A stretch of DNA of 64,000 nt from Bacteroidota bacterium (GTDB taxonomy: Bacteria > Bacteroidota > Ignavibacteria > UBA10030 > UBA8401), in the NCBI GenBank assembly GCA_041658205.1, contig JBBAAO010000001.1, positions 372,001-436,000 on the forward strand, in the 5' to 3' direction. The position numbers and the translations under genes were made by a program. A model generated the notes under the pieces. That model was not told where the DNA came from. It saw only the letters and a program-made list of their open reading frames with translations, and searched no databases. The first letter of the stretch is position 1, and each line of letters begins with the position of its first letter. This document shows, piece by piece, positions 48,488 to 55,676 of the stretch.

Positions 48488-48820
48488 ATGGACGGAATGA
48501 TTAATATAATTGATATTTGTGGTAAGAATGTTGTATCACGAGACGACGGTAAAAAAGTACACGATTTAATTAAAGATTATTGGAACACTAGTCAAAAGAT
48601 CAAGATAAATTTTGGAAACATCTTAATTGCTTCTGTTTCTTTTTTTGATGAGATTTTTGGACGATTAGCTTTTGAGTATTCACGAAGTGAATTGACATCT
48701 AAGATTGATGTAGAAAATATTCAGGACTTCGACCGAGCTCTTTTAAATGATATACTTAGATCAAGATTAAGAGAAAAGGAATTAAAAGATCCACAATTAA
48801 CCAAAAACGCAATTAGTTAA
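48488..48820 (+). CDS. DUF4325 STAS-like protein
   Basis: The 110-aa protein has the DUF4325 pattern: a short N-terminal strand, SRDDGKKVHDLI, KIKINFGNILIASVSFFDEI and a C-terminal helix with FDRALLNDILRSRLREKEL. DUF4325 is described as a STAS-like domain. It begins two bases after the ATPase stop codon, so the two are co-translated. It may be the substrate or target of the ATPase. An ATG at 48497 is an alternative start. Confidence 0.75.
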   Translation: MDGMINIIDICGKNVVSRDDGKKVHDLIKDYWNTSQKIKINFGNILIASVSFFDEIFGRLAFEYSRSELTSKIDVENIQDFDRALLNDILRSRLREKELKDPQLTKNAIS

Positions 48821-49336
48821 TCTATTATACTTGTGATTTCAAATAAAATACATCGATCCTATTATTATGACGAACTATACGATCAATAATTTTTCGAACG
48901 AAAGATCTAGGAATCAAAAATTTTCTCTATCTCTAATTGAATAGCCTAATTATAGAACTCTTAGTTTAAATTATTTTAACATTCATGCTGCCCAGTTTTT
49001 TTGATAAGAGACAGGGCATTTTTATTTTAAACACTTGCTAAAACTCAAGTAATATTAATTTAACGCCATCACTTTTTCGCTAAAAAATGTCTGCATGAAA
49101 TATTTAATTTAGCAGCATTAATACCGAATCGTTTTTGAAATACTTTGTCTACCATAGTATAATAATGATAAAAAGATATTTCAACGGTATGGATTTATAG
49201 AAAAAATTATAATTGTGGAGAAGAATTGAACACATTTATTTATATGATTCTAATATTCGGATTTGCATTTTCCGAAAGTCCCGATTCAAATAATACACAG
49301 ATAATGTCTTCTGATTGAATTCATAATCTCACACCT
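48821..49336. other. Gene-free stretch
   Basis: No gene is supported. A weak terminator-like hairpin (TGCCC ... GGGCA followed by TTTTTATTTT) lies near 48988-49026. The remainder is AT-rich with many stops. Confidence 0.4.
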
Positions 49337-49410
49337 TCTGACCTGCCCCCCAAAAGATGATCCAATTTAATATATTAGAGGTCATCAAGAAAGGTCAATT
49401 ATGGGGGGTT
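49337..49410 (+). mobile_element. Left-end relic of an IS3-family element
   Basis: TGACCTGCCCCCCAAAAGA at 49337 resembles an IS3-family terminal inverted repeat and the right end of the IS3 element at 55.7 kb (reverse complement TGATCTGCCCCCAG). It is followed by a short leader and an ATG, but no transposase frame remains. Confidence 0.5.
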
Positions 49411-49461
49411 TTATACTTAACAAACCGTGCCTAAATAAGTGAAATCGCCATTTCTCCAGCC

Positions 49462-49490
49462 TTGACAAGTTTCGGTATTGAAACTATATT
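49462..49490 (+). promoter_or_regulatory. Sigma70-type promoter with operator in the spacer
   Basis: TTGACA (49462-49467) and TATATT (49485-49490) are separated by 17 bp. The inverted repeat AGTTTC-GGTATT-GAAACT (49468-49485) fills the spacer and reaches the first base of the -10 box. It lies 49 bp before the XRE-ImmA start. The arrangement is typical of an autorepressed toxin-antitoxin promoter. Confidence 0.8.
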
Positions 49491-49538
49491 GCCCCTACCC
49501 CTTGTTTAAAATCTAAAATAGTACTACCTTATCTCGTT

Positions 49539-50684
49539 ATGGAAGCAATCTCCGTTAAAAATAATCTTATAGTATGGGCGCGTGAACGATCTGGTAAATC
49601 CATCGATGCGTTGATAAAGAAGTTTCCCAAGTTGCTCGATTGGGAAAATGGTAATTCTTTGCCAACGCTTAAGCAATTGAATAAATTAGCTAATGCTACA
49701 TATACACCATTTGGATATTTCTTTTTGAATGAACCGCCAGATGAAACTCTTCCTATTCCGAATTTCAGAACTGTAAAAGATAAACCAATAACACAACCAA
49801 GCCCTAATCTAATTGAAACAGTTCAAACAATGCAACGAAGACAAGATTGGATGAGGGAATATCTTGTAAGTGAAGATGAATCCCCGTTAAATTTTATCGG
49901 ATCTATTACCGTTAAGACCGATGTAAAAATTGCGGCGGAAAAAATTCGATCCACACTTGGTTTATTACCAAATTGGGCATCTGTTTATGAGGGATGGAAT
50001 GAAGCTGTAACGGCTCTAAGAAATAGTATAGATAAGGCGGGAATACTTATTGCTGGGAATGGAATTGTAGGTAACAATCCACATAGAAAATTGAATGTTG
50101 AAGAATTTCGTGGGTTCGTATTAATTGATGAATATTCTCCTTTAATATTTATTAATGGTAATGATTCTGATGGTGCGCAAATATTTACAATGGCTCATGA
50201 GTTAGCGCATATATGGCTTGGGAAGGGTGCAATTTTTAATTTGGAGAATCTTCAACCCTTTAACAACGTTGATGAAATATTTTGCAACAAAGTTGCGGCT
50301 GAATTTTTAATACCAGAAGATGAAATGAAGAGGCTTTGGAAATTATATAGATTGAGTAGTAATCCAATTAAAGCACTTTCTAAACGTTTTAAAGTTGGAG
50401 AACTTGCAACCGCAAGAAGAATGCTTGATTTAGGATATATTAGCAAAGAAAAATTTTTAATATTTTACAATGTGTATACAGATGGCGGAATAAAGAAAAG
50501 GAAAAAGAAAAAACCAGGCGGAAATTTTTACAACAATCAAAATATTCGTATAGGAAAAAGGTTTGCCAGAGCGGTAATTGGTGCTGTGAAAGAGGGTAGA
50601 TTGTTGTACCGAGATGGATTTAGCTTGACTGGTCTATATGGAAATACGTTTGATCAGTATGGTAAAAAACTTGGATTTCAATGA
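49539..50684 (+). CDS. XRE-type HTH and ImmA/IrrE metallopeptidase fusion (antitoxin-like)
   Basis: The 381-aa protein has an N-terminal degenerate XRE helix-turn-helix (KKFPKLLDWENGNSLPTLKQ) and a linker with the family segment YTPFGYFFLNEPPDE. An ImmA/IrrE peptidase domain (COG2856) follows with the zinc motif MAHELAHIWLG (His about 220 and 224) and CNKVAAEFLIPEDEM supplying the third ligand. The next gene, overlapping by four bases, encodes a DUF4411 PIN-like protein. This pairing is a known type II toxin-antitoxin arrangement in which the XRE-ImmA protein is the antitoxin. The promoter upstream contains a perfect inverted repeat, consistent with autorepression by the HTH domain. Confidence 0.9.
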   Translation: MEAISVKNNLIVWARERSGKSIDALIKKFPKLLDWENGNSLPTLKQLNKLANATYTPFGYFFLNEPPDETLPIPNFRTVKDKPITQPSPNLIETVQTMQRRQDWMREYLVSEDESPLNFIGSITVKTDVKIAAEKIRSTLGLLPNWASVYEGWNEAVTALRNSIDKAGILIAGNGIVGNNPHRKLNVEEFRGFVLIDEYSPLIFINGNDSDGAQIFTMAHELAHIWLGKGAIFNLENLQPFNNVDEIFCNKVAAEFLIPEDEMKRLWKLYRLSSNPIKALSKRFKVGELATARRMLDLGYISKEKFLIFYNVYTDGGIKKRKKKKPGGNFYNNQNIRIGKRFARAVIGAVKEGRLLYRDGFSLTGLYGNTFDQYGKKLGFQ

Positions 50685-51208
50685 GTGGTAAAAAAATATA
50701 TCTTTTAGATGCAAATGCGTTTATTGAAGCAAAAAATGCCTTTTATTCATTTTCAATATGTCCTGGATATTGGAAATCATTAATTGAGCATGGTAAAGTT
50801 GAAAATGTTGGCAGTATTGATAAAATAAGAAACGAAATATTATCAAATAAGCATGGTGATGAGTTAAAAGAATTTATAAAGAAGAAACTTCCTCGTATTT
50901 TTTTTGACAAAACCGATATTCCAACCGTAGCAAATAGATTTTCGGAAATAATAAATTGGGTTGACGGAAAAAAGCAATACGAGAAACAAGCAAAAGCAAA
51001 ATTTGCAATCGGTGCGGATGGGTGGCTCATTGCATTTGCAAGTTTAGATACGGATAATAGGATTGTTGTTACTCAAGAGGTCTCTGCGGAAGACTCAAAA
51101 ACAAAAATCAAAATACCAGACGTTTGTAAACCATTTGGTGTGAACAGTATTAACTTATTTAAAATGTTGTCTGACCTAACCATATCTTTTGATTACAGTG
51201 GAGCATGA
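50681..51208 (+). CDS. DUF4411 PIN-like domain protein (toxin-like)
   Basis: The 175-aa protein matches the DUF4411 pattern: YLLDANAFIEAKNAFYSFSI at the N-terminus with the first acidic residue, a middle helical region, and FAIGADGWLIAFASL with later acidic residues (about 111), then IVVTQEVSAED. PIN-like folds are metal-dependent RNases. ATG overlaps the stop of the XRE-ImmA gene (ATGA), so the pair is translationally coupled. The last three codons and stop lie inside the acceptor stem of a tRNA-like gene on the other strand, which is unusual. Confidence 0.86.
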   Translation: MSGKKIYLLDANAFIEAKNAFYSFSICPGYWKSLIEHGKVENVGSIDKIRNEILSNKHGDELKEFIKKKLPRIFFDKTDIPTVANRFSEIINWVDGKKQYEKQAKAKFAIGADGWLIAFASLDTDNRIVVTQEVSAEDSKTKIKIPDVCKPFGVNSINLFKMLSDLTISFDYSGA

Positions 51209-51297
51209 GAGACTCGAACTCTCAACACACAGATTCTTAAATCCATTATTAAATGAATTTAAGAAGTCTGTTGTTCTGCCAATTGAACTAATGCCCC
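51200..51297 (-). tRNA. tRNA-like gene, probably tRNA-Arg(UCU), with a 26-nt hairpin insertion in the anticodon loop
   Basis: Read on the minus strand, every arm of a tRNA is present: acceptor GGGGCAT/ATGCTCC with discriminator A, TA at positions 8-9, D-arm GTTC-AATTGGCA-GAAC, anticodon stem ACAGA/TCTGT, five-base variable loop GTGTT, and T-arm GAGAG-TTCGAGT-CTCTC. The anticodon loop is 33 nt instead of 7. Removing 26 nt leaves CTTCTAA, giving anticodon UCU (Arg). The insertion forms its own stem (TTCTTAAATTCA with TGGATTTAAGAA, one G-T pair), so the anticodon stem appears extended to about 17 bp. CCA is not encoded. Known bacterial tRNA group I introns are much longer. It may be spliced or cut, may be a non-decoding mimic, or may be inactive. 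Confidence 0.7.
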
Positions 51298-51454
51298 ATT
51301 ATATTTGTTAATATACACAGATAATTACTTTAATCAATTTTGAGTGATTTTCACTATATTTTTTGATGAAATTTGCAAGTAATGTTGAAATTAATGATAT
51401 TTTGGTGCAATTGTTAATCACCTTGTTCGTCTTATAAATACGTATAATCGTGTA
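51298..51454. other. Upstream region of the HEPN/SecB operon
   Basis: AT-rich spacer between the tRNA-like gene and the promoter at 51455. I see no gene here. Confidence 0.4.
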
Positions 51455-51495
51455 TTGCATATACCACCATAAAAAGATACAATTATATAAATTGT
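51455..51495 (+). promoter_or_regulatory. Promoter with palindromic operator over the -10 box
   Basis: TTGCAT (51455-51460), 17 bp, TACAAT (51478-51483) form a sigma70-type promoter. The palindrome ACAATT-ATATA-AATTGT (51479-51495) covers the -10 box and start region, as in autoregulated toxin-antitoxin operons. A 7-codon leader frame (MAASLDK, ATG 51505) ends in a stop that overlaps the first ATG of the operon. Confidence 0.72.
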
Positions 51496-51524
51496 GGTGA
51501 GTTAATGGCTGCTTCTCTTGATAA

Positions 51525-51938
51525 ATGAGCCACATTTTAAACAAAAGCGAACAAAACTTAAAAGCAGCAGGGGAATTGATACTTATCGAAAGATATGCAT
51601 CGAGTGTACATTGTTCGTATTTTTCGATTATACAACTTTATTTACATGCGCTTCTTAAAGAAATAGGTATAACTTTCGAAGAGGATTCTGATGAAGAACA
51701 TACTCTTCACAGTAATCGTCTTTCAAAAAGTAAACATGCCGATGCTTTTAAAATTATACACGAAAAAATTAACGATAAACATTTAAAGTTCCAACATTAT
51801 ACTAATTTCAAAGATTTACAACAATTTAGAACCTCCTCTGATTACTTCAATACAGAAATAAAGAAAAACAGTGCAGAATCGGCACAGAACATCTGTAAAA
51901 ATATTAAGGGTATTCTTACAAAATCAAAATTAATATGA
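51525..51938 (+). CDS. HEPN-like protein (candidate toxin of a three-gene operon)
   Basis: The 137-aa protein is all-helical. Its second helix reads ERYASSVHCSYFSIIQLYLH, the pattern of HEPN-type helical bundle proteins (R-Y-x-x-A-x-x-x-x-Y-F). The C-terminal half (QFRTSSDYFNTEIKKNSAES) continues the helical pattern. HEPN domains are frequent RNase or nucleotidyl-modified toxins; a strict R-x4-6-H catalytic motif is not certain here. The ATG overlaps the stop of a short leader frame, and the next gene starts inside its stop (ATGA). The promoter carries a palindrome over the -10 box. A toxin role is inferred from fold, operon form and the SecB-like third gene. Confidence 0.7.
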   Translation: MSHILNKSEQNLKAAGELILIERYASSVHCSYFSIIQLYLHALLKEIGITFEEDSDEEHTLHSNRLSKSKHADAFKIIHEKINDKHLKFQHYTNFKDLQQFRTSSDYFNTEIKKNSAESAQNICKNIKGILTKSKLI

Positions 51939-52582
51939 ATGAACAAGAAACAATTGAAAGTTTTGTCGGCAACATTCTGCAACAATTCTCAATTAAAAAG
52001 ATTAGTTTTGAATTATTTAAAACTACGAACACTTATTTTGTAGAAATTATTCCTCGGTCAACCATTACTATTTCAACCTTTGAATTGATTGCAATGGAGT
52101 TTATCGAAAAATGGGAAGCACTTTTTGAAAGCTCGATTTCATTTATTTCAGAAAATTCATTGACAAAATTATCGTCAAACGCAGTTATAGTATATAATGA
52201 AATATCTTTATTTAATTATACAATGCGTGGTATTAGAGCGTTGCCGGACAATCCTGCTCTGGTAAACATATCCTGGAAAGATTTAAATAAAATAAACAAA
52301 CCTTTTGGTTCCTTTGCAACCGAGGTATTTGTAAGTATAATTCCATCAGCTTCAAATGGTGTTTTTGTAAATCCCCATTCCCCGTTAGATCCATTGTTTG
52401 GATCGACATATAATAACGATTACTTCAATATTGCAAATTGCTTAATAAACGAAGATACTACCATTTATGGTTCTGTTGTTTCGAATCGTAAACAATTAAA
52501 ATATAATCTCGATAATTTATTTATAGACTCAGCAGATTCTCCAGATATTACGCCAACATTTAGTTACGCAAAGGCTTCCTAA
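51935..52582 (+). CDS. Unknown protein, middle gene of HEPN/SecB-like operon
   Basis: This 215-aa protein is not recognised. It has an N-terminal helical segment (ETIESFVGNILQQFSIKKIS), alternating strands and helices in the middle (STFELIAMEFIEKWEALFES, RGIRALPDNPALVNISWKDL), and a C-terminal part rich in Asn, Ser and Asp. It has no membrane segment or signal peptide. It overlaps the HEPN-like gene by four bases and shares one base with the SecB-like gene (TAATG), so the three proteins are probably made in fixed ratio. In chaperone-assisted toxin-antitoxin systems the aggregation-prone antitoxin lies between toxin and chaperone; this protein would hold that place. It has no visible DNA-binding motif, so the match is incomplete. 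Confidence 0.75.
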   Translation: MNEQETIESFVGNILQQFSIKKISFELFKTTNTYFVEIIPRSTITISTFELIAMEFIEKWEALFESSISFISENSLTKLSSNAVIVYNEISLFNYTMRGIRALPDNPALVNISWKDLNKINKPFGSFATEVFVSIIPSASNGVFVNPHSPLDPLFGSTYNNDYFNIANCLINEDTTIYGSVVSNRKQLKYNLDNLFIDSADSPDITPTFSYAKAS

Positions 52583-53022
52583 TGCCCGATATACCAAACA
52601 ATGAAATTAAACTTGTTGGAGTAATTTTAGTAGATTCAAAATTTTTAAGAATCCCAGATGCTGTCTTTGACGGCAAGGAAGAGAACAATTTTAAAATTGA
52701 ACTCAATGCAAAAGTTAATGAAGATTCAAAGTTTGCAACAGGTATTAATTTTATTCTAACCTCTAAAAACTTAGATAAAGAACAGGTCAATCTTGAATTA
52801 AATTATATTGGATTATTTGAAACTTCAGAGTTAAACCAAGAACAAAAAACGAATTTTGCTTATATAAATGCGCCTGCTATTATTTATCCATTCATTAGAC
52901 AATACGTTTATTCGTTATGTTCTTATGCAAATTTGCCAAATATAATTCTTCCCATACTAAATTTTGTAAAATTATCGGAGGAACGGGGATATATTAGTAA
53001 AAAAGAAGTGGTGGCAAAATAA
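52582..53022 (+). CDS. SecB-like chaperone
   Basis: The 146-aa protein resembles SecB in length and motifs: an N-terminal strand region (KLVGVILVDSKFLRIPDAVF), central strands (FKIELNAKVNEDS) and the diagnostic C-terminal block FAYINAPAIIYPFIRQYVYS followed by CSYANLPNIILPILNF, equivalent to the SecB NAPxxLFPYxR ... GFPPLLLxPVNF region. SecB homologues outside the proteobacterial housekeeping gene often serve as chaperones in toxin-antitoxin-chaperone operons, where they protect the antitoxin. Here it is the third gene of a tightly coupled operon with a HEPN-like gene and is followed at once by a terminator, so a dedicated operon function is likely. Confidence 0.8.
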   Translation: MPDIPNNEIKLVGVILVDSKFLRIPDAVFDGKEENNFKIELNAKVNEDSKFATGINFILTSKNLDKEQVNLELNYIGLFETSELNQEQKTNFAYINAPAIIYPFIRQYVYSLCSYANLPNIILPILNFVKLSEERGYISKKEVVAK

Positions 53023-53050
53023 AAAAGCCGAGAATTTATCTCGGCTTTTT
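53022..53050. terminator. Intrinsic terminator after the SecB-like gene
   Basis: AGCCGAGA-ATTTA-TCTCGGCT is flanked by an A-run on the left and TTTTTCTTTTCT on the right. It ends the SecB-like operon and may also end the opposing IS1595 transcript. Confidence 0.9.
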
Positions 53051-53209
53051 CTTTTCTGGTAGCTTAACTTGCAGTAATTTTCTCAACGCTTCTTTTGTTG
53101 TAAGTGGGAATAAGGATATAGTCTTTTCATTCGTTGTCTTTTTCTCTCTGCTTTCCTTTTGTAAGCGTTGAGTTTTATGAGTCTGTGTATTTAAGTCATT
53201 TTCCTTCAA
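53036..53209 (-). CDS. Small protein downstream of and overlapping the IS1595 transposase gene
   Basis: A minus-strand frame with TTG start at 53209 overlaps the last codons of the transposase gene and encodes 57 residues: MKENDLNTQTHKTQRLQKES, a basic stretch, then ISLFPLTTKEALRKLLQVKL and PEKKKPR. The PLTTKEALRKLLQVKLP block resembles short proteins of mobile elements in which an EAL-x-x-L-L-x-V-x-P tail is common; I recall the pattern but cannot name the family. The frame is open between a stop before 53209 and the terminator loop. It is a likely but unproven small gene. Confidence 0.45.
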   Translation of the reverse strand: MKENDLNTQTHKTQRLQKESREKKTTNEKTISLFPLTTKEALRKLLQVKLPEKKKPR

Positions 53210-54119
53210 AGCCTGCTAATGCCTTTAATGTTCGTTCGTGATCATCTATTTTTCTGTTGTTATATCTGAAATCAAATTCAGCAAGGTATCTATGGAGATG
53301 TTCTTTGCTAATGTGGTGATATACACCATTCACCCCGCGCTTAAATATACTAAAAAATCCCTCAACAGTGTTAGTATAAGCATCTCCGCGAACATATTCA
53401 TACTTGCTATGATTTACAACATCGTGGGATGCAAAATTGTTTCCAATGGATTTATATGCGGCTAATTCGTCCGTCATTAAATTAGCCGTAGGATGAATGT
53501 TTTTCGTTAGCACCTCTTTAAGATTTGTACCCGTTACATTGGGAACAACAAAAGAACGCACCTTACCATTACGCTGAACCAAAGAAACAACGGGAGTTTT
53601 ATTTTCCATGCCTGTTTGATTAAACGCTCTTCGAGATTTCCCACTTACGTGTGTTTCATCCGCTTCAACAATACCCTTCATCTTTGTAAAGACACTTGTA
53701 CCCATTGCGTAACGAATGCGATGAGCCATGAACCACGCCGTTTTATAGGTTACGCCTAATTGACGATGTAATTGGTGAGCAGAGAAACCCTTCTTAGAGC
53801 AACAAAGCAAAGTAATTGCCTGCAACCATTGGGAAAGCGGGATATGAGAATCTTCAAATATAGTTCCTACCGTAACCGTGAATTGATTGCTACGTTTTGC
53901 TTTTCTGCAATCCTTACAGCGATACAACCCTTTGCGGATTTTCTTCTCTGCGTTAGCTTCTACCTTCACAACTGCATCACCACCACAGCAAGGACAGCAT
54001 ACGCCATCAGCCCACCGTAGAGACTCAAGAAGCTCTCTTGCCTCATCTTCTCTGCCGTAGTCCTTAGATAATCCCTTGAGAGTCAAAATCTTATCGTCTG
54101 TTGTTTTTTGCTTTTTCAT
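53196..54119 (-). CDS. IS1595-family transposase (ISXO2-like)
   Basis: The 307-aa protein has an N-terminal zinc ribbon (CCPCCGGDAV ... YRCKDCR), the middle region SQWLQAITLLCCSKKGFSAH and RQLGVTYKTAWFMAHRIRYA typical of the family, and a DDE-type core: VEADETHVSGKSRR with the first acid, LMTDELAAYKSIG with the second, and the Asn/Glu region YTNTVEGFFSIFKRGVNGVY. Length and motifs are complete, so it is probably active or only recently inactive. Terminal inverted repeats could not be identified with confidence. A small gene overlaps its 3' end and another small gene diverges from its 5' end. Confidence 0.93.
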   Translation of the reverse strand: MKKQKTTDDKILTLKGLSKDYGREDEARELLESLRWADGVCCPCCGGDAVVKVEANAEKKIRKGLYRCKDCRKAKRSNQFTVTVGTIFEDSHIPLSQWLQAITLLCCSKKGFSAHQLHRQLGVTYKTAWFMAHRIRYAMGTSVFTKMKGIVEADETHVSGKSRRAFNQTGMENKTPVVSLVQRNGKVRSFVVPNVTGTNLKEVLTKNIHPTANLMTDELAAYKSIGNNFASHDVVNHSKYEYVRGDAYTNTVEGFFSIFKRGVNGVYHHISKEHLHRYLAEFDFRYNNRKIDDHERTLKALAGFEGK

Positions 54120-54181
54120 AAGTTTAGCGTTTGATATTGTGATAAAAGAGTCTTACATAAAAGCCCACAATCGGAGGAATT

Positions 54182-54421
54182 ATGCCAAGCCTGTTTAACC
54201 ATCAATTCACGATCCAATTTGGCAAGGAACCATCTGCATATTTAGCGTTAATGGCAACAAATTTAGCACATACGCAGGCATTAGCCCATCTCACGGCTCA
54301 ACTGATTTGCCAATTAAATCCCGAAAAAACTTTGCAATCCGTTTTACGAGATTACGATGAAAAGATGCGTGATGCAATGAACGAGATACATGCCGACTTT
54401 GCAAGTCGTTATCTTCAGTAG
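54182..54421 (+). CDS. Small hypothetical protein divergent from the IS1595 transposase
   Basis: A 79-aa frame begins at an ATG with GGAGGA directly upstream at good spacing. It reads MPSLFNHQFTIQFGKEPSAY, then an amphipathic helix (LAHTQALAHLTAQLICQLNP) and ends DEIHADFASRYLQ-like (NEIHADFASRYLQ). No family is recognised. It lies 62 bp from the transposase start on the other strand and may be a passenger gene of the IS1595 element, a group known to carry them, or an older resident. Confidence 0.6.
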   Translation: MPSLFNHQFTIQFGKEPSAYLALMATNLAHTQALAHLTAQLICQLNPEKTLQSVLRDYDEKMRDAMNEIHADFASRYLQ

Positions 54422-54494
54422 CAAACCATTTTTTCGGCAGTGGGTAAATGTGGAATTTTACTACGCGGCGTTTCTTTGATTTATTCTTTTTCAT
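54291..54494 (-). CDS. Possible small basic protein with strong ribosome binding site
   Basis: The minus strand has AAGGAG eight bases before an ATG at 54494, opening a 67-codon frame that starts MKKNKSKKRRVVKFHIYPLP and continues KKWFATEDNDL. The C-terminal half runs antisense to the 79-aa gene, so only one of the two may be translated in full, or the frame was once shorter or different downstream. The start signal is better than chance; the product is unrecognised. Confidence 0.3.
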   Translation of the reverse strand: MKKNKSKKRRVVKFHIYPLPKKWFATEDNDLQSRHVSRSLHHASFHRNLVKRIAKFFRDLIGKSVEP

Positions 54495-54555
54495 TTTGAA
54501 TCTCCTTCACTATACGATATTTGATGTGGTTTCTCAAGTATACAATTGCCCAATT

Positions 54556-54834
54556 ATGAGTAAAAAGAAACACACTGCAGAAGACATCATCAATAAACTT
54601 CGAGAAGCTGAAGTTTTGCAATCAAAGGGACAATCACTGGAAGAAGTGGTGAGACAATTGGGAATTAGTTCAGTAACGTATTACAAATGGCGAAAAGAAT
54701 ATGGAGGTCTTCGAGTCGATCAGGCAAAACGATTCAAGGAGATTGAGCAAGAGAATCAATGGCTACGGAAAGTGGTAGCAGATCTAACGATTGATAATTC
54801 CATTTTAAAGGAAGTCGCACGGGGAAACTTTTAA
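54556..54834 (+). CDS. IS3-family transposase OrfA
   Basis: The ATG at 54556 gives a 92-aa protein starting MSKKKHTAEDIINKLREAEV. A helix-turn-helix (EVVRQLGISSVTYYKWRKEY) precedes a leucine-zipper region (FKEIEQENQWLRKVVADLTI) and the ending ILKEVARGNF common to IS407-like OrfA. It binds the IS ends. The OrfB frame is -1 relative to this one and opens before the OrfA stop, so an OrfAB fusion by -1 frameshifting near 54825-54831 (GAAACTT) is likely, as is general in this family. Confidence 0.93.
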   Translation: MSKKKHTAEDIINKLREAEVLQSKGQSLEEVVRQLGISSVTYYKWRKEYGGLRVDQAKRFKEIEQENQWLRKVVADLTIDNSILKEVARGNF

Positions 54835-54857
54835 GCCCGGCCAAAAAACGTCGGGCG

Positions 54858-55676
54858 GTGGAACAAGCACAGGAAGCATTGGGATACTCAGAACGTCGTG
54901 TGTGCGCGGTTCTAGAACAACCCAGATCAACACAGAGGCAAGCACAACAGATCAGTCAAGAGCAACAGCAACTGAAAGCGCGCATCACAGAGCTAGCATT
55001 AGAATATGGACGATATGGTTATCGCCGAATAACAGCGTTGCTGCGTTATGAAGGCTGGCGTGTGAATCATAAGCGAGTCGAGAGAATATGGCGTCTGGAA
55101 GGCTTAAAAGTGCCGAAAAGACAACCCAAACGACGACGGTTGTGGTTCAACGACGGATCCTGTATTCGCCTTCGTCCAACGCACCGGAATCATGTGTGGA
55201 GTTATGATTTTGTTGCTGATAAGACAAGTAACGGAAAAGCGTTACGGATGCTGAACATCATCGATGAGCACACAAGAGAATGTTTGAGCATTCACATCGG
55301 CAGAAAAATCACCGCCAATGATGTCGTTGAAGCGTTAGCAAAACTTTTTGTAGTTCGAGGCACTCCGCAATATATCAGGTCAGACAATGGACCGGAATTT
55401 GTCGCAGAGATTGTTAGAACGTGGTTACATAATGTTGGCGTGGAAACACTGTTCATCGAACCAGGAAGTCCATGGGAGAACGGTTATATTGAATCGTTCA
55501 ACGGAAAGCTCAGAGATGAATTATTGAATGGAGAAATCTTTGATACAATGTGTGAAGCTGAAGTTATCACAGAACAATGGAGAAAACATTACAACACAAT
55601 TAGGCCACACAGTAGTTTGAAGTATCGTCCACCAGCACCGGTAACTTTTTATCCACTTCAGATTGCCAATGCCTGA
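54858..55676 (+). CDS. IS3-family transposase OrfB (DDE integrase core)
   Basis: From GTG 54858 the frame encodes 272 aa; it is open further upstream (LLSPAKKRRAVEQAQEALGY), supporting synthesis as an OrfAB fusion. The HTH_21-like region contains GRYGYRRITALLRYEGW. The rve catalytic core has D in HVWSYDFVADKT (about 116), D in YIRSDNGPEFVAE (about 175) and E in ENGYIESFNGKLRDELLNGE (about 212), with D-E spacing near 35. It ends with NTIRPHSSLKYRPPAPV. All catalytic residues are present. Confidence 0.95.
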   Translation: MEQAQEALGYSERRVCAVLEQPRSTQRQAQQISQEQQQLKARITELALEYGRYGYRRITALLRYEGWRVNHKRVERIWRLEGLKVPKRQPKRRRLWFNDGSCIRLRPTHRNHVWSYDFVADKTSNGKALRMLNIIDEHTRECLSIHIGRKITANDVVEALAKLFVVRGTPQYIRSDNGPEFVAEIVRTWLHNVGVETLFIEPGSPWENGYIESFNGKLRDELLNGEIFDTMCEAEVITEQWRKHYNTIRPHSSLKYRPPAPVTFYPLQIANA

